A stretch of DNA of 43,451 nt from Ligilactobacillus animalis KCTC 3501 = DSM 20602 (GCF_001434535.1 NZ_AYYW01000010.1:1-43451); one strand, 5' to 3'; positions 8,319 through 17,440 are shown, numbered from the stretch's first letter. Translations and numbers: made by a program. The notes: generated from the letters alone by a model not told the origin.

Positions 8319-8347
8319 TGTATAGTCTTTGTTGAATTTTTCGAGAA
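8319..8347 (-). promoter_or_regulatory. surface protein promoter with weak -35
   Basis: TATACA (8319-8324) and TTCTCG (8342-8347) are 17 nt apart on the minus strand. The poor -35 is typical of promoters that need an activator, and it lies inside the inverted repeat at 8329-8362. Confidence 0.45.
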
Positions 8348-8362
8348 TGAATAATTCAACAA
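8329..8362. promoter_or_regulatory. inverted repeat, candidate regulator site
   Basis: TTGTTGAAT and ATTCAACAA are perfect 9-nt arms with a 16-nt spacer. They span the -35 of the surface gene promoter, and a further TTGAATT lies at 8429-8435. A binding site for the adjacent AraC-type protein is the natural guess. Confidence 0.45.
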
Positions 8363-8462
8363 GAATTGTAAAAAACGTCATATTTTTTATCTAAATAATT
8401 GTATTTTTCAATAAAAATTGCAAAATCGTTGAATTTGTTAACTAGATTAAACGAAAAAAAGT

Positions 8463-8468
8463 TATAAT
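8463..8468 (+). promoter_or_regulatory. -10 of the AraC-type regulator gene
   Basis: TATAAT lies 77 nt upstream of the regulator start. I see no consensus -35 at the right distance. Confidence 0.4.
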
Positions 8469-8544
8469 GTTAATTGGATTAGCCAATTATTAAAAGATCT
8501 ATATATCAATTTTAATTTATATATGTAAAGAGGTCACGATTTAT

Positions 8545-9732
8545 ATGAAAAGGCTAAAAATGATCAAATCTCTGCATATTTGTCTCAGACTTCCAATTAT
8601 TGTCTTTGACGAAAATTTAGAGATCATCGAAGAGTATCGTTCCAATCAGACAACGGTGCTCTTTAACGACTATGAAAATATTCTAAAAGGAGCTTTGAAC
8701 TCACACGAGTTGTTCAGCTTCATCAGTGGGGAACTAAACGACATGTTTTTACTCTATAATTTTGAGAATTTTCATATCCTATTTGGTCCCTTCAAATGCA
8801 ATATCGTTGATAAAACCTTCTTCTATAAGGGAATGAAAGATTTAAAGATCAGCGCTAAAGATCAAGAGTTCCTCTATAGTTATTTAAATGACCTACCGTT
8901 ATTTTCAACTAGTGAGCTGCGTGATATTTTGATCATGGTCCACTACTTCTTTTCCGGTGAGATAAAAGATCTAATGTCTGATAAGATCCACCTTGAAACA
9001 AAGAAATATTCAGCTGAGATCACCGATGAACGGATCGAATATTTAGTTTCTCAAAACTTCGATTCAAATATGTATCTCTATCTCTATGAACATAAGATCT
9101 TAGACTATGTGCGCAGTGGTGATGTCAACAAATTACGCGATATGGTCTTCAAGCTAAGCAATGGGGTCATCCCTGCAGTTACAGGCGATACCTTACGTTC
9201 AGAAAAAAATTATTCGATCGTGGTCTTTGAAAAACTCTCTCAGGCTGGGATCGAATTAGGGATGGATATCATCACTGCTTATGGTAGTCGTGATCTTTTC
9301 ATCAAAAAGACTGAACTAAGCAATACTTTAGATGAGATCTTGCAAGTCCGTGATTCGGCGATCGTGTATTACACCAGCGAAGTAAATAAGGTCATCACCT
9401 TACACCTATCGCCACTTACAACTTCGATCATTCAATATATCAACACTAATATGTATCGACCTTTGAAAGTCAAAGAGTTAGCGAGTTATTTTAACATCAG
9501 TGAATCTAAACTGCGAACACTCTTTAAGACTGAATTAGGTTCAACGGTCCAAGATTACATCATCGATCGTAGAATCGAAGAAGCAAAACTCATGCTCAAG
9601 TCAAATGTTACAACCAATGAAGCAGCTTATACCCTTGGTTTTGCAGATGCATCTCACTTCTCTAGGGTCTTTAAAAAGATCGTCGGTAAAACGCCTAAGC
9701 ATTATCAGCAATCAGCTACTTTAGTCGACTGA
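8545..9732 (+). CDS. AraC-family regulator next to YSIRK surface protein
   Basis: A 395-residue regulator. The last ~100 residues form an AraC double helix-turn-helix (LKVKELASYFNISESKLRTL; ATYTLGF-like AAYTLGFADASHFSRVFKK; GKTPKHYQ). The long N-terminal part has no membrane segment and starts KSLHICLRLPIIVFDENLEI, which fits the family of AraC regulators known to sit beside YSIRK surface antigens. The gene diverges from the YSIRK gene, with 263 nt between the starts. The ATG at 8545 follows AAGAGGTC. Control of the surface protein is inferred from position. The regulator is intact although its likely target is broken. Confidence 0.85.
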   Translation: MKRLKMIKSLHICLRLPIIVFDENLEIIEEYRSNQTTVLFNDYENILKGALNSHELFSFISGELNDMFLLYNFENFHILFGPFKCNIVDKTFFYKGMKDLKISAKDQEFLYSYLNDLPLFSTSELRDILIMVHYFFSGEIKDLMSDKIHLETKKYSAEITDERIEYLVSQNFDSNMYLYLYEHKILDYVRSGDVNKLRDMVFKLSNGVIPAVTGDTLRSEKNYSIVVFEKLSQAGIELGMDIITAYGSRDLFIKKTELSNTLDEILQVRDSAIVYYTSEVNKVITLHLSPLTTSIIQYINTNMYRPLKVKELASYFNISESKLRTLFKTELGSTVQDYIIDRRIEEAKLMLKSNVTTNEAAYTLGFADASHFSRVFKKIVGKTPKHYQQSATLVD

Positions 9733-9748
9733 TCAAAATCAATATCAA

Positions 9749-9796
9749 AACGAGGTCCCCCTTGCGATGTAAATATATCGCAAGGGGGACCTCGTT
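9749..9796. terminator. perfect 20-bp hairpin between convergent genes
   Basis: AACGAGGTCCCCCTTGCGAT pairs perfectly with its complement across an 8-nt loop. It lies between the regulator gene and the convergent second adhesin. The flanking T tracts are weak (ATTTATAC), so it is either a bidirectional terminator or the arm of a decayed element. Confidence 0.5.
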
Positions 9797-9849
9797 ATTT
9801 ATACAACTTTAAAAGTGGATCCTCCGTCAGTACCCACACTCTATGTACT

Positions 9850-9879
9850 AAAAAAGAGGAGAAAATTCTCCTCTTTTTT
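9850..9879. terminator. bidirectional terminator
   Basis: AAAAAAGAGGAG-AAAATT-CTCCTCTTTTTT is symmetrical, with A and T tracts on both sides. It serves the second adhesin on the minus strand, 12 bases past its stop, and probably the regulator on the plus strand. Confidence 0.85.
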
Positions 9880-9891
9880 AGGCTCTAGAAA

Positions 9892-11319
9892 TTAGATGTT
9901 TTCTTCATCTTTTTTCTTTTTGCTGGCAAATCCGAACAAGCTAAGTAAGCTTGTGATCATTACCGCACCAAGCGCTGCGATAGAATTGTTGTCTGCGTCA
10001 CCCATTTGAGGAAGTTCAGCAGCAGGCTTGTCTGCCTTAGGTTGTTCCTTAGCAGCTGGTTGTGGTTTAGCCTCTGGGGTCGTTGGGGCTGGAGCTGGTG
10101 TGCTTGGTCGACCTGGTGTCTTTTCAGGATCTTTTGGTGTTTCTACCTTGTTGTAGACAACTGGTGTGTCTTCACCTGGTATGTTTGGTGTCACACTTAC
10201 AGTATCAGTTGTGTAACCTGGAACATCTGGGATATCAGTTACGACGACCTTCGTTGGATCGTTAGGATCGTTCTTGTATTGAAGTGTTGGTACACCCGGA
10301 ATTGGGTTACCTTCTGGATCAACTGGAACGATCTTACCGATTTCGTTGTAAACCACATTTGTTTCGATGTTTTCTTGAGTAGCCTTAGGACCTGGTACAT
10401 TTGCTTTATCAGCATAGTAACCTTCGATCACAGGAACTTTAACATCGTTGTAGTTGCCCTTATCACTTGTCCATACAGCATCTGGGTTCTTGACCTTACC
10501 TGTAACTGTGTCAACAATCAATGTCCGTGTCCATGTTGATGTTTGAACGTCATCATCACGTAACTTGTTGCCGTCTTTATCAACGAAGTGCACTGTAGAA
10601 GTAAATTCCTTGGTGTATTCGTCTTTAGCTGGCCATTTTGGTCCATTTGGATCGTTAGGGTTGATCGGTGTACCTGGTTCGTGTGGATCATTTGGTCCAA
10701 CTGGTGCTTCACCGTGTTTGAATGTTACATAGTAAGTTTGATCCACATCATTGTCACTATTAAAGGCTGCGTCACTTGGGAAACAGTCATTCACTAGAAC
10801 ATAACCTTTAGCAAGCAATTCCTTGATCTTATCAGCTGTGCTGTATGTGATCTTAGAACCTGACTTACCAGTGAATTTCTCTGTTGCTAAGTCCGTATCT
10901 GTTGTCACATCACGGAAGATGATCTTAGCATTTTGATCACGTTCATTTGAAATATCTGGTTTCTTAGGATCTTCATTCTTTTCGTAAACGACTGGTGTAT
11001 CCTTGCCTGGATCTTCTGGCTTAACGCTTGGTACGCGTGGAGTGTAACCCGGAATTTCAGGAACTGGTGTGATACCACCCTTAGTTGGGTCTTTTGGATC
11101 ATTGTTGTAACCTGGTGTTGGTGCACCTGGAATTGGGTTACCATTTGGATCTTGTGGTGTGATCTTACCTAATGGAGTATAGGTGATCTTTTCAACCAGA
11201 TTTTCTTGTACCGTTGTCGGGTGTACACTTTCTGGTATGGATAAAAATTCCATACCAGTTTTTTGCGTAAAAAAACACTTCCCACATTTCTGTAGGAAGT
11301 GCCGTACGGGTCTATCCAT
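9892..11319 (-). pseudogene. 5'-truncated LPQMG mucus-binding-type adhesin
   Basis: This frame encodes the C-terminal part of a wall-anchored adhesin. It has two ~65-residue proline-rich stalk repeats (GKITPQDPNGNPIPGAPT ... and GKIVPVDPEGNPIPGVPT ..., each ending near DTPVVY), MucBP-like segments (KIIFRDVTTDTDL, STVHFVDKDGNKL), then LPQMG, a hydrophobic span and KKKKDEENI. The first ~35 residues (MDRPVRHFLQKCGKCFF) are encoded by a hairpin-rich element and contain no signal peptide; similarity to the stalk starts at TTVQENL. Without export the product could not reach the wall, so I call it a remnant. It is paralogous to the broken gene at 6518-8281. Confidence 0.75.
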
Positions 11320-11337
11320 ATCGGTTGACGGACACCC
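11219..11337. other. hairpin-rich element at the adhesin truncation point
   Basis: The segment is closed by GGGTGT/ACACCC. On the minus strand it contains an 11-bp hairpin with a GAAA loop (CACTTCCTACA/TGTGGGAAGTG) followed by seven T, and a perfect 10-bp hairpin CTGGTATGGA/TCCATACCAG. Its right edge coincides with the first codons that resemble the adhesin stalk. It may be a small mobile repeat, a structured RNA or a terminator relic; I do not recognise it. Confidence 0.5.
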
Positions 11338-11345
11338 ATAAAATA

Positions 11346-11395
11346 AAAATCGTATAAAACCACATCATCATTCTTTTGGTTTCATACGATTTTTT
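11346..11395 (-). terminator. yacP terminator
   Basis: AAAAATCGTAT...ATACGATTTTT with an inner GAAACCA/TGGTTTT stem lies just after the yacP stop on the minus strand and is followed by ATTTTAT. Confidence 0.75.
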
Positions 11396-11408
11396 CTAAT
11401 ACATATAT

Positions 11409-11930
11409 TTATTTAGAGAGCTCATCCCGTAATTTAGCTAATGCATTTAATTGTTTATCGCTAAACGGTGAGCGTCTGACCAAGGCTTGGTCTTGATATT
11501 GTCTAGCTGCTGCATGGACTTCGCGTTTTGCCCGTTTTATATCTTGGTACAATTCCCAAGCTGGTTTACGCAGGGCACCTTGAGAAAAAACAGTCCATTG
11601 TTCTGCTCCATCACTTGTCGCCACTTCAACTTGGGTCAAACGTGTCTGCAATTTTTTAGCCAAGGCTTCGATATAGCTATCTGCAGTTTGGCCTTCATCG
11701 GTCCAGACGACTTGGATCCCATATTGCTCATAGCTCTTTGACAAACCTGGCACATACATGGCATCAAAGACAACGATGATCTCCGCGTTACTTTGCTTAT
11801 AGTAATCTGAGAGAATATATAATAGTTTATCGCGAGCTTCTTCTAGGCGATCAGCCTTTTTCAACTTCTCTAATTCTGGCCAATGCCCGATCATATTGTA
11901 GGCATCAACGATCAAAATTCGCTTCTTCAT
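11409..11930 (-). CDS. yacP: NYN-domain ribosome-associated endonuclease YacP/Rae1
   Basis: A 173-residue PIN/NYN-fold RNase. The motif ILIVDAYNMIGHW (5-17) provides the first acidic residue, and VVFDAMYVPG, TDEGQTADSYIE and VATSDGAEQ carry the others. B. subtilis Rae1 (YacP) enters the ribosomal A site and cuts mRNA during translation. It is the last gene of cysS-mrnC-rlmB-yacP, two bases after rlmB, and is followed by a terminator. Confidence 0.92.
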   Translation of the reverse strand: MKKRILIVDAYNMIGHWPELEKLKKADRLEEARDKLLYILSDYYKQSNAEIIVVFDAMYVPGLSKSYEQYGIQVVWTDEGQTADSYIEALAKKLQTRLTQVEVATSDGAEQWTVFSQGALRKPAWELYQDIKRAKREVHAAARQYQDQALVRRSPFSDKQLNALAKLRDELSK

Positions 11931-11932
11931 CG

Positions 11933-12673
11933 TTAATTGCCCCGTGAAGTAAAGCCTTGATAGATCAAAAGACTAGCAGCAACACTAGCATTTAAACTTT
12001 GAACATGGCCAACCATCGGGATCGTCAACATCTCATCACAATTTTTCTTAAGTAATGGGGCGATCCCTTTGCCTTCATTACCGATCACCAAAGCAGTCGG
12101 TCCCTTGGCACTCCATTTTCTAAAATCAGTCCCATGCATATCAGTTCCAAAGACCCAAACGCCACGTTTTTTAAGCTCCTCAACTGTTTGAACGAGATTC
12201 GTTACCCGACATACCGGCACATATTCGATCGCCCCAGTTGAAGTCTTCGCTACTGTTGACGTCAATTGTACGGCGCGGCGCTTAGGAATAATGATTCCAT
12301 GGACTCCCGCAGCATCAGCCGTTCGCATGATCGAGCCTAAATTGTGCGGGTCTTCGATACCATCTAAGATGATAAAGAATGGATCTTCATCTTTAGCCTG
12401 AGCTTTAGCAAATAGATCATCTAAACTCGCATATTCATAAGCCGCTACAGCCAAGACGACCCCTTGGTGGTTTTGACCATCAGCTAATAGATCTAACTTA
12501 GCTTTTGGAACTTGATTGACGATCACACCTTTTTTCTTGGCTAAACTAGCCACTTCTTTTAAGGCATCAGCTTTTAGCCCCGATTGTAAAAACACTTTAT
12601 TGACCGCTTGCTTGCTCTTCAAAGCTGCCACAGCTGGGTGGCGTCCGATCACAAAATCTTCATTTGTTGCCAT
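11933..12673 (-). CDS. rlmB: 23S rRNA 2'-O-methyltransferase, TrmH family
   Basis: A 246-residue SpoU/TrmH enzyme that probably methylates the ribose of G2251 in 23S rRNA. The N-terminal substrate-binding domain begins FVIGRHPAVAALKS. The SPOUT domain has LDGIEDPHNLGSIMRTADAA, VIGNEGKGIAPLL and IPMVGHVQSLNASVAASLL, the three signature motifs that build the knot and the AdoMet pocket. Its ATG overlaps the mrnC stop by one base (TAATG), so the genes are coupled. Confidence 0.93.
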   Translation of the reverse strand: MATNEDFVIGRHPAVAALKSKQAVNKVFLQSGLKADALKEVASLAKKKGVIVNQVPKAKLDLLADGQNHQGVVLAVAAYEYASLDDLFAKAQAKDEDPFFIILDGIEDPHNLGSIMRTADAAGVHGIIIPKRRAVQLTSTVAKTSTGAIEYVPVCRVTNLVQTVEELKKRGVWVFGTDMHGTDFRKWSAKGPTALVIGNEGKGIAPLLKKNCDEMLTIPMVGHVQSLNASVAASLLIYQGFTSRGN

Positions 12674-13068
12674 TATTTTCCCTCCGCTTCAACCGTTTTG
12701 ATGCACCAAGCTGCCAATTCATCTAGGCGCTCAGTCTGTCCACTTAGGTAAAGATAACCGAACAAAGCTTCAAAACCAGTCGAGATCCGATAAGTCACAA
12801 CTGATGTGTTCTTCGCCGAAGTATAACTCTTCGCATTTCTACCGCGGCGGAAATACTCTTGTTCTTCTGGTGTCAACAGTTCTTGTTCTTCCATTTTCTT
12901 GATCAGCATTGCTTGGGCTTTAGCCGACACATAGTGCGTCGCGCGATGATGCAAACGTGTTGGTTTGGTCATTCCTTCATCTAATAAATGCTTTCTGATA
13001 TAAACTTCATAGATCGCATCCCCCATATAAGCAAGTGCGATCCCATTTACTTGTTTGTAATCTGCCAT
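12673..13068 (-). CDS. mrnC: mini-ribonuclease III
   Basis: A 131-residue RNase III catalytic domain without the dsRNA-binding domain; Mini-III matures 23S rRNA ends in Firmicutes. Conserved segments [14 protein letters not shown] (13-26), the RGRNAKS stretch and [13 protein letters not shown], with its acidic catalytic residues, are present. It starts one base after the cysS stop and overlaps rlmB by one base. Confidence 0.94.
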   Translation of the reverse strand: MADYKQVNGIALAYMGDAIYEVYIRKHLLDEGMTKPTRLHHRATHYVSAKAQAMLIKKMEEQELLTPEEQEYFRRGRNAKSYTSAKNTSVVTYRISTGFEALFGYLYLSGQTERLDELAAWCIKTVEAEGK

Positions 13069-13069
13069 T

Positions 13070-14479
13070 TTACCCTCTCTTCCAGCGTGTCCCTTGTGGG
13101 GTATCTTCTAAAATGATACCTTGCTCTTTCAAAGTATCTCTGATCTCATCACTTGTAGCAAAATCACGATTTGCACGCGCCTCATCCCGTTTTTTGATCA
13201 ATGCTTCGATCTTTTCATCACCGAGCTCTTCATTTTCAAACTCGATCCCAAAAATTTCCGCTAAAGTTGCAAAATTTTGTAAAAGGTATTCTAAAGTTGC
13301 ACGGTTGACCGCTTCTCTAGCTGCATAAATGTTTAATTCACGCGCTAATTCGTAGACCACTGTGATCCCATTTTGCGTATTAAAGTCATCATCCATCGCT
13401 ACTTTGAATTTCACCACTAATTCTTCAACTTTTTCTTGGACCTCAGCTTCGAGCGCACCATCACCGGCATCTTCTAAACGGTAACGCACATTTTGAACAG
13501 CTGTCTTTAATTTGTTCAAGTTAGCCTTAGCATCATCTAAATTAGCTTGGCTATAGCGGATCGGATGGCGATATTGTGTCGTTGCCATCAGGAAACGAAC
13601 GATCTGTGGATCGATCTCTTTAACTAATTCATGAACTGTCACGAAGTTGCCTAGTGACTTGCTCATCTTTTCATCGTCTTGACCGATCGTCACAAAACCA
13701 TTGTGCATCCAATAGTTGGCAAATTTTTGTCCATTTTTAGCTTCACTTTGAGCGATCTCATTTTCATGGTGTGGGAATTCCAAGTCTTGACCGCCAGCAT
13801 GGATATCGATCGTTTTTCCAAGATATTTTCCAGCCATCACTGAACATTCGATGTGCCACCCAGGACGACCTTGGCCCCAAGGAGAATCCCACGCGATCTC
13901 TTCCGGTTTAGCACTCTTCCAAAGTGCAAAATCTAACGGATCTTCTTTTTTGCCTTGGTCACTTGCTTGGACACGTTCACTCGCCCCTTGTTCTAAGGCA
14001 TCGATCGATTGCCCCGAAAGTTTCCCGTAATCTTTAAATTTACGTGCACGATAATACACGTCTCCTTGCGCCTCATAGGCATAGCCCTTATCTACTAAAG
14101 CAGCGATAAAATCAATTATCTCGGGCATATTTTCCATGACCCGCGGATTTTTGCTTGCCTTTTTGATGTTCAAAGCAGCGATATCTTCATAAAAGGCTGC
14201 AATGAATTTAGTTGTCACTTCTTGAACCGACAGCCCCGTTTCTTGACTAGCTTTGATGATCTTATCATCAACGTCGGTAAAGTTAGAAATATAATTTACT
14301 TCATAGCCACGATATTCAAGATAGCGTCGAACAGTATCAAAAGCGATCGCTGAGCGGGCATTACCGATATGAATATAATTGTAGACAGTTGGCCCGCAGA
14401 CATACATGCTGACCTTACCATTGACAAGCGGTTTAAAGTCTTCTTTTTCTTTAGTCAAAGTATTATAGATCTGGATCAT
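13070..14479 (-). CDS. cysS: cysteine-tRNA ligase
   Basis: A 469-residue class I synthetase charging tRNA-Cys. The HIGN motif is at 37-40 and KMSKS at 271-275. The zinc ligands are Cys28 (YVCGPTVY), Cys212 (HIECSVM) and the His/Glu of FPHHENE. The ATG at 14479 follows AAAAGGGGG. It heads the cysS-mrnC-rlmB-yacP unit. The gene is preceded by a structured repeat instead of a recognizable T-box, and no clear promoter is seen between it and the gltX terminator. Confidence 0.96.
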   Translation of the reverse strand: MIQIYNTLTKEKEDFKPLVNGKVSMYVCGPTVYNYIHIGNARSAIAFDTVRRYLEYRGYEVNYISNFTDVDDKIIKASQETGLSVQEVTTKFIAAFYEDIAALNIKKASKNPRVMENMPEIIDFIAALVDKGYAYEAQGDVYYRARKFKDYGKLSGQSIDALEQGASERVQASDQGKKEDPLDFALWKSAKPEEIAWDSPWGQGRPGWHIECSVMAGKYLGKTIDIHAGGQDLEFPHHENEIAQSEAKNGQKFANYWMHNGFVTIGQDDEKMSKSLGNFVTVHELVKEIDPQIVRFLMATTQYRHPIRYSQANLDDAKANLNKLKTAVQNVRYRLEDAGDGALEAEVQEKVEELVVKFKVAMDDDFNTQNGITVVYELARELNIYAAREAVNRATLEYLLQNFATLAEIFGIEFENEELGDEKIEALIKKRDEARANRDFATSDEIRDTLKEQGIILEDTPQGTRWKRG

Positions 14480-14503
14480 ATTGTAAACCCCCTTTTATTT
14501 TTT

Positions 14504-14619
14504 GAGTGTGGAGCAAAGCGGGGTGCTCCGTACGGATAGCCTAGCAGATCAGATGATGCGCTTTTGGCAGCATTTGATCTGTGTAGCTATACGCTAGGAG
14601 CAGCTTTGCGTAGCACGTT
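14504..14619 (+). repeat. structured repeat, full copy in the gltX-cysS gap
   Basis: A 116-nt element beginning GAGTG and ending GCACGTTA. Outer stem GCAAAGC/GCTTTGC plus a basal GTG/CAC, then CTCCGTACGGAT facing GCTAGGAG (CTCC/GGAG pair), then a variable inner hairpin (ATAGC/GCTAT, CAGATCA/TGATCTG). It matches the element at 33031-33147 in plan and in the conserved core but not in stem sequence. Orientation is opposite to cysS and gltX. Confidence 0.7.
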
Positions 14620-14624
14620 ATTTT

Positions 14625-14657
14625 GAGTGTGGAGCAAGGCGTCTTGCTCCGTACGGA
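14625..14657 (+). repeat. partial copy of the structured repeat
   Basis: Only the 5' part is present: GAGTGTGGAGCAAGGC, then CTTGCTCCGTACGGAT. It lacks the variable hairpin and the GCTAGGAG half. Here GGAGCAAG and CTTGCTCC form a perfect 8-bp hairpin with a GCGT loop. It sits 5 nt after the full copy. Confidence 0.65.
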
Positions 14658-14661
14658 TGTA

Positions 14662-14693
14662 AAATAAAAGGGCTGCAACTTTTGTCACAGCCC
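14662..14693 (-). terminator. gltX terminator
   Basis: GGGCTG...CAGCCC with a 12-nt loop is followed by CTTTTATTTT on the minus strand. A looser inverted repeat (AAGCTGC/GCAGCTT) lies between it and the gltX stop. Confidence 0.75.
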
Positions 14694-14751
14694 TGATTAA
14701 GCTGCCTTTGCGCAGACTAATGTCTTTTTTATCGCAGCTTGTTATTATATT

Positions 14752-16242
14752 CTAAGCTTTCATTTCAGCTAAAGTCTTATCCAAATGTTCCAAAACTTTT
14801 TGGCGACCTAAAAGCTCGATCGAAGGAGCTAATTCTGGCCCGTGCATTTCACGCGTCGTTGCGATCCGGATAGGCATGTAAAGCTTGCGCCCACGTACAC
14901 CAGTATCTTTTTGGATCTGACGGATCATGTTTTGGATAGATACAGCATCAAAGATCGGTAATTCTTTTGCTTGCTTAGCAAATTCTTCCAACACGATCGT
15001 TGCTGACTCATCTGCTAATTCAGCCTTAGCTTCTTCATCTAACATTGGTGGTTCAGTGAAGAAGATCTCAGCCATTTCAGCTAATTGACCCGTATAAGAC
15101 ATTTGACGCTTATACAAGTTAACTAATTGACGGACCCATTGGATCTTCATCGTATCTGGATCTGCTTCGATCTTGCCCGCCTTGATCAATTGCTTCAAGG
15201 ATGAATCTGTGATCTCATCACTATCAGCTGATTTGACATATTGGTTGTTGATCCATTCAAGTTTCTTACCATCAAAGGCTGCTGGTGATTTACTCAAACG
15301 TTTTGGATCAAACATCTTGACAAAATCTTTTTGTGAGAAGATCTCAGATTCACCCACTGGCGACCAGCCAAGCAAGGTGATGAAGTTAAACATTGCTTCT
15401 GGCAAGTAACCTAATGAACGGTATTGTTCGATAAATTGCAAGACAGATTCATCGCGCTTGGAAAGCTTCTTACCTGTTTCGGAGTTGATGATAAGTGACA
15501 TATGCCCAAAGACTGGAGCTTCCCAGCCAAAAGCATCGTAAACAGCCAATTGTTTTGGTGTGTTAGCCACGTGATCATCCCCACGTAAAACGTGTGTGAT
15601 ATTCATCAAATGATCGTCAACAACTACCGCAAAGTTGTAAGTTGGCATTCCGTCGCGTTTTTGGATCACAAAGTCGCCCCCAATAGTATCGGAGTTGAAG
15701 CTAACTTTACCCTTAACGATATCATCCCATTCGTAGACCTTATCATGTGGTAAACGGATCCGGATAACTGGTTTTAAGCCCTTTGCCTTAGCTTCTTCTT
15801 GTGAAGCCTTGATCTGATCATCCGTCATACCTTCGTATTCGTAGATATAACGTGGGGCTTCACCGTTAGCCTTTTGTTCTTCACGTTGCGCTTGTAATTC
15901 TTCTTCTGTCATGTAAGATTCATACGCTAGACCCTTGTCCAATAATTCTTGGATCAATGGTTGGTAGATATCTTTACGTTCGGATTGACGGTAAGGACCA
16001 TATTTACCTGGTTTATCTGGACCTTCATCCCAGTCGATCCCTAACCATTTAAGGTTATCGAGCTGGCTTTTTTCGCCGTCTGCAATATTACGTTTAGTAT
16101 CCGTATCTTCAATTCGTAAAACGAATGTCCCTTTATTGTGACGTGCAAATAAGTAGTTAAATAACGCGGTTCGTGCATTACCGATATGCAAATGCCCCGT
16201 TGGACTTGGTGCATAACGAACGCGAATCTTATTTTTTGCCAA
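14752..16242 (-). CDS. gltX: glutamate-tRNA ligase
   Basis: A 496-residue class I synthetase charging tRNA-Glu and, in most Firmicutes, also tRNA-Gln for later amidation. HIGN is at 19-22 within [20 protein letters not shown], and KLSKR at 259-263. The length is standard. It follows yacL in the transcribed direction with an 88-nt gap and ends at its own terminator. cysE, which sits between gltX and cysS in some relatives, is absent. Confidence 0.95.
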   Translation of the reverse strand: MAKNKIRVRYAPSPTGHLHIGNARTALFNYLFARHNKGTFVLRIEDTDTKRNIADGEKSQLDNLKWLGIDWDEGPDKPGKYGPYRQSERKDIYQPLIQELLDKGLAYESYMTEEELQAQREEQKANGEAPRYIYEYEGMTDDQIKASQEEAKAKGLKPVIRIRLPHDKVYEWDDIVKGKVSFNSDTIGGDFVIQKRDGMPTYNFAVVVDDHLMNITHVLRGDDHVANTPKQLAVYDAFGWEAPVFGHMSLIINSETGKKLSKRDESVLQFIEQYRSLGYLPEAMFNFITLLGWSPVGESEIFSQKDFVKMFDPKRLSKSPAAFDGKKLEWINNQYVKSADSDEITDSSLKQLIKAGKIEADPDTMKIQWVRQLVNLYKRQMSYTGQLAEMAEIFFTEPPMLDEEAKAELADESATIVLEEFAKQAKELPIFDAVSIQNMIRQIQKDTGVRGRKLYMPIRIATTREMHGPELAPSIELLGRQKVLEHLDKTLAEMKA

Positions 16243-16330
16243 TTTAAGCGCCTCTTTCTTGTTATTACTTTACATACCCTACAATTTTACAATGAATAAG
16301 GTAAAAAATAAACTACTCTAGGCTAATTCC

Positions 16331-17440
16331 TTAGTTTTTTTCACGTAACTTCTTCTTAGAATGGTAAGGTTTCGCAAAGATCATCCGCCCAGCATCGGTC
16401 TGGATCGCCGAAGTAACTTCAACTTCGATCGTCTTGTTCATGTAATAACGCCCATCTTCGACCACGATCATCGTACCATCATCGAGATAAGCGACCCCTT
16501 GTTGACGCTCAGTCCCATTTTTGATCACCATGACGTTCAACCGTTCACCTGGGATCACTCGCGGTTTGAGTGACTTAGCCAAAGCATTGACGTTTAAGAC
16601 CTTCACATTTTGAAATTCACTGACTTTATTCAAATTATAGTCATTAGTTACGATCACCGCATCTAACATCTTAGCGAGCTTGATCAGTTTTGAATCGACT
16701 TCTTGAATATCATCAAAATCGCCTTCATACATCTCAACTGGCACGATCTTTTCATTTTGTAACTTGTTCAAAATGTCTAGCCCACGGCGCCCGCGAACAC
16801 GTTTGATGCTATCACCTGAATCAGCGATATATTGCAATTCATACAAGACAAAGTTAGGTACGACTAAAGTCCCTTCTAAAAAGCCAGTCTTGGCGAGATC
16901 ATAGATCCGACCATCGATCAAAATGTTAGTGTCTAACAATTTGTATTTATAGAAATTGTCGCCTACTTTACGTTCTAAAACGTTATTTTCTTCGGCTTCT
17001 TTTTTCTTAGATCGTGCCGAGAACAACTTCGGCAGATCGCCTAGTCGTGTGCGCCCTACGAACCAGCCGAGATAGGCAAACAAGATCATCACGATCACTG
17101 GCAAGATCGTATTGATGAAGAACAGTGGTGATTGCCAGAAAAGCGTTGAGATCAGGACCGCGATCACAAGTGACACAATAATTGCAATACTCTCAGAAAT
17201 GATCGCTTCGGTCTTTTGTTTAGCCAGTGTCTCTTCGACTTTTTTTAGCGCCCCTTCAAGTGGTTCAGCTAAGATAAATGAGCATAGCATCATTAAAACC
17301 AACCCGATAAACATATTTACGATCGGATTATATAAAACTTGTATTTGAATGTTTAATAGGTTCCACAGACCGGGCAAAAAGGAATACCCTGCCCCGATAC
17401 CGAGGAACGCAAAGATCAATTGGATTATTCGTTTGCGCAT
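16331..17440 (-). CDS. yacL: PIN/TRAM-domain membrane protein YacL
   Basis: A 369-residue protein with about four N-terminal membrane helices (residues 5-130), a PIN nuclease-like domain starting [16 protein letters not shown] near 168, which holds the conserved acidic residues, and a C-terminal TRAM domain ([12 protein letters not shown] ... [16 protein letters not shown]). RNA binding or cleavage at the membrane is suggested by the domains, but the cellular role of YacL is not established. The radA-yacL-gltX order is conserved in Firmicutes. Confidence 0.93.
   Translation of the reverse strand: MRKRIIQLIFAFLGIGAGYSFLPGLWNLLNIQIQVLYNPIVNMFIGLVLMMLCSFILAEPLEGALKKVEETLAKQKTEAIISESIAIIVSLVIAVLISTLFWQSPLFFINTILPVIVMILFAYLGWFVGRTRLGDLPKLFSARSKKKEAEENNVLERKVGDNFYKYKLLDTNILIDGRIYDLAKTGFLEGTLVVPNFVLYELQYIADSGDSIKRVRGRRGLDILNKLQNEKIVPVEMYEGDFDDIQEVDSKLIKLAKMLDAVIVTNDYNLNKVSEFQNVKVLNVNALAKSLKPRVIPGERLNVMVIKNGTERQQGVAYLDDGTMIVVEDGRYYMNKTIEVEVTSAIQTDAGRMIFAKPYHSKKKLREKN

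Noticed and set aside
9797-9842. Possible third copy of the structured repeat (GAGTGTGG on the minus strand, then AACGAGG hairpin).
   Set aside because: The conserved core CTCCGTACRGAT and GCTAGGAG are absent; only the first few bases and a hairpin agree.
10006-10539. Plus-strand frame of 177 codons, rich in Trp and Cys, opposite the second adhesin.
   Set aside because: The composition is that of reversed Pro/Gly/Thr repeat codons; shadow of the minus-strand gene.
3551-11345. Phage, plasmid or anti-phage defence island.
   Set aside because: No integrase, transposase, toxin-antitoxin, restriction or defence gene was found in the block; only surface protein, sortase and metabolic genes.
11169-11363. 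A 64-codon minus-strand frame across the adhesin truncation point.
   Set aside because: It runs through several hairpins and overlaps adhesin codons in another frame; no family resemblance.
14480-14751. T-box leader for cysS.
   Set aside because: I see neither the T-box sequence (TGGNACCGCG-like) nor a specifier loop; the gap is filled by the structured repeat and the gltX terminator.
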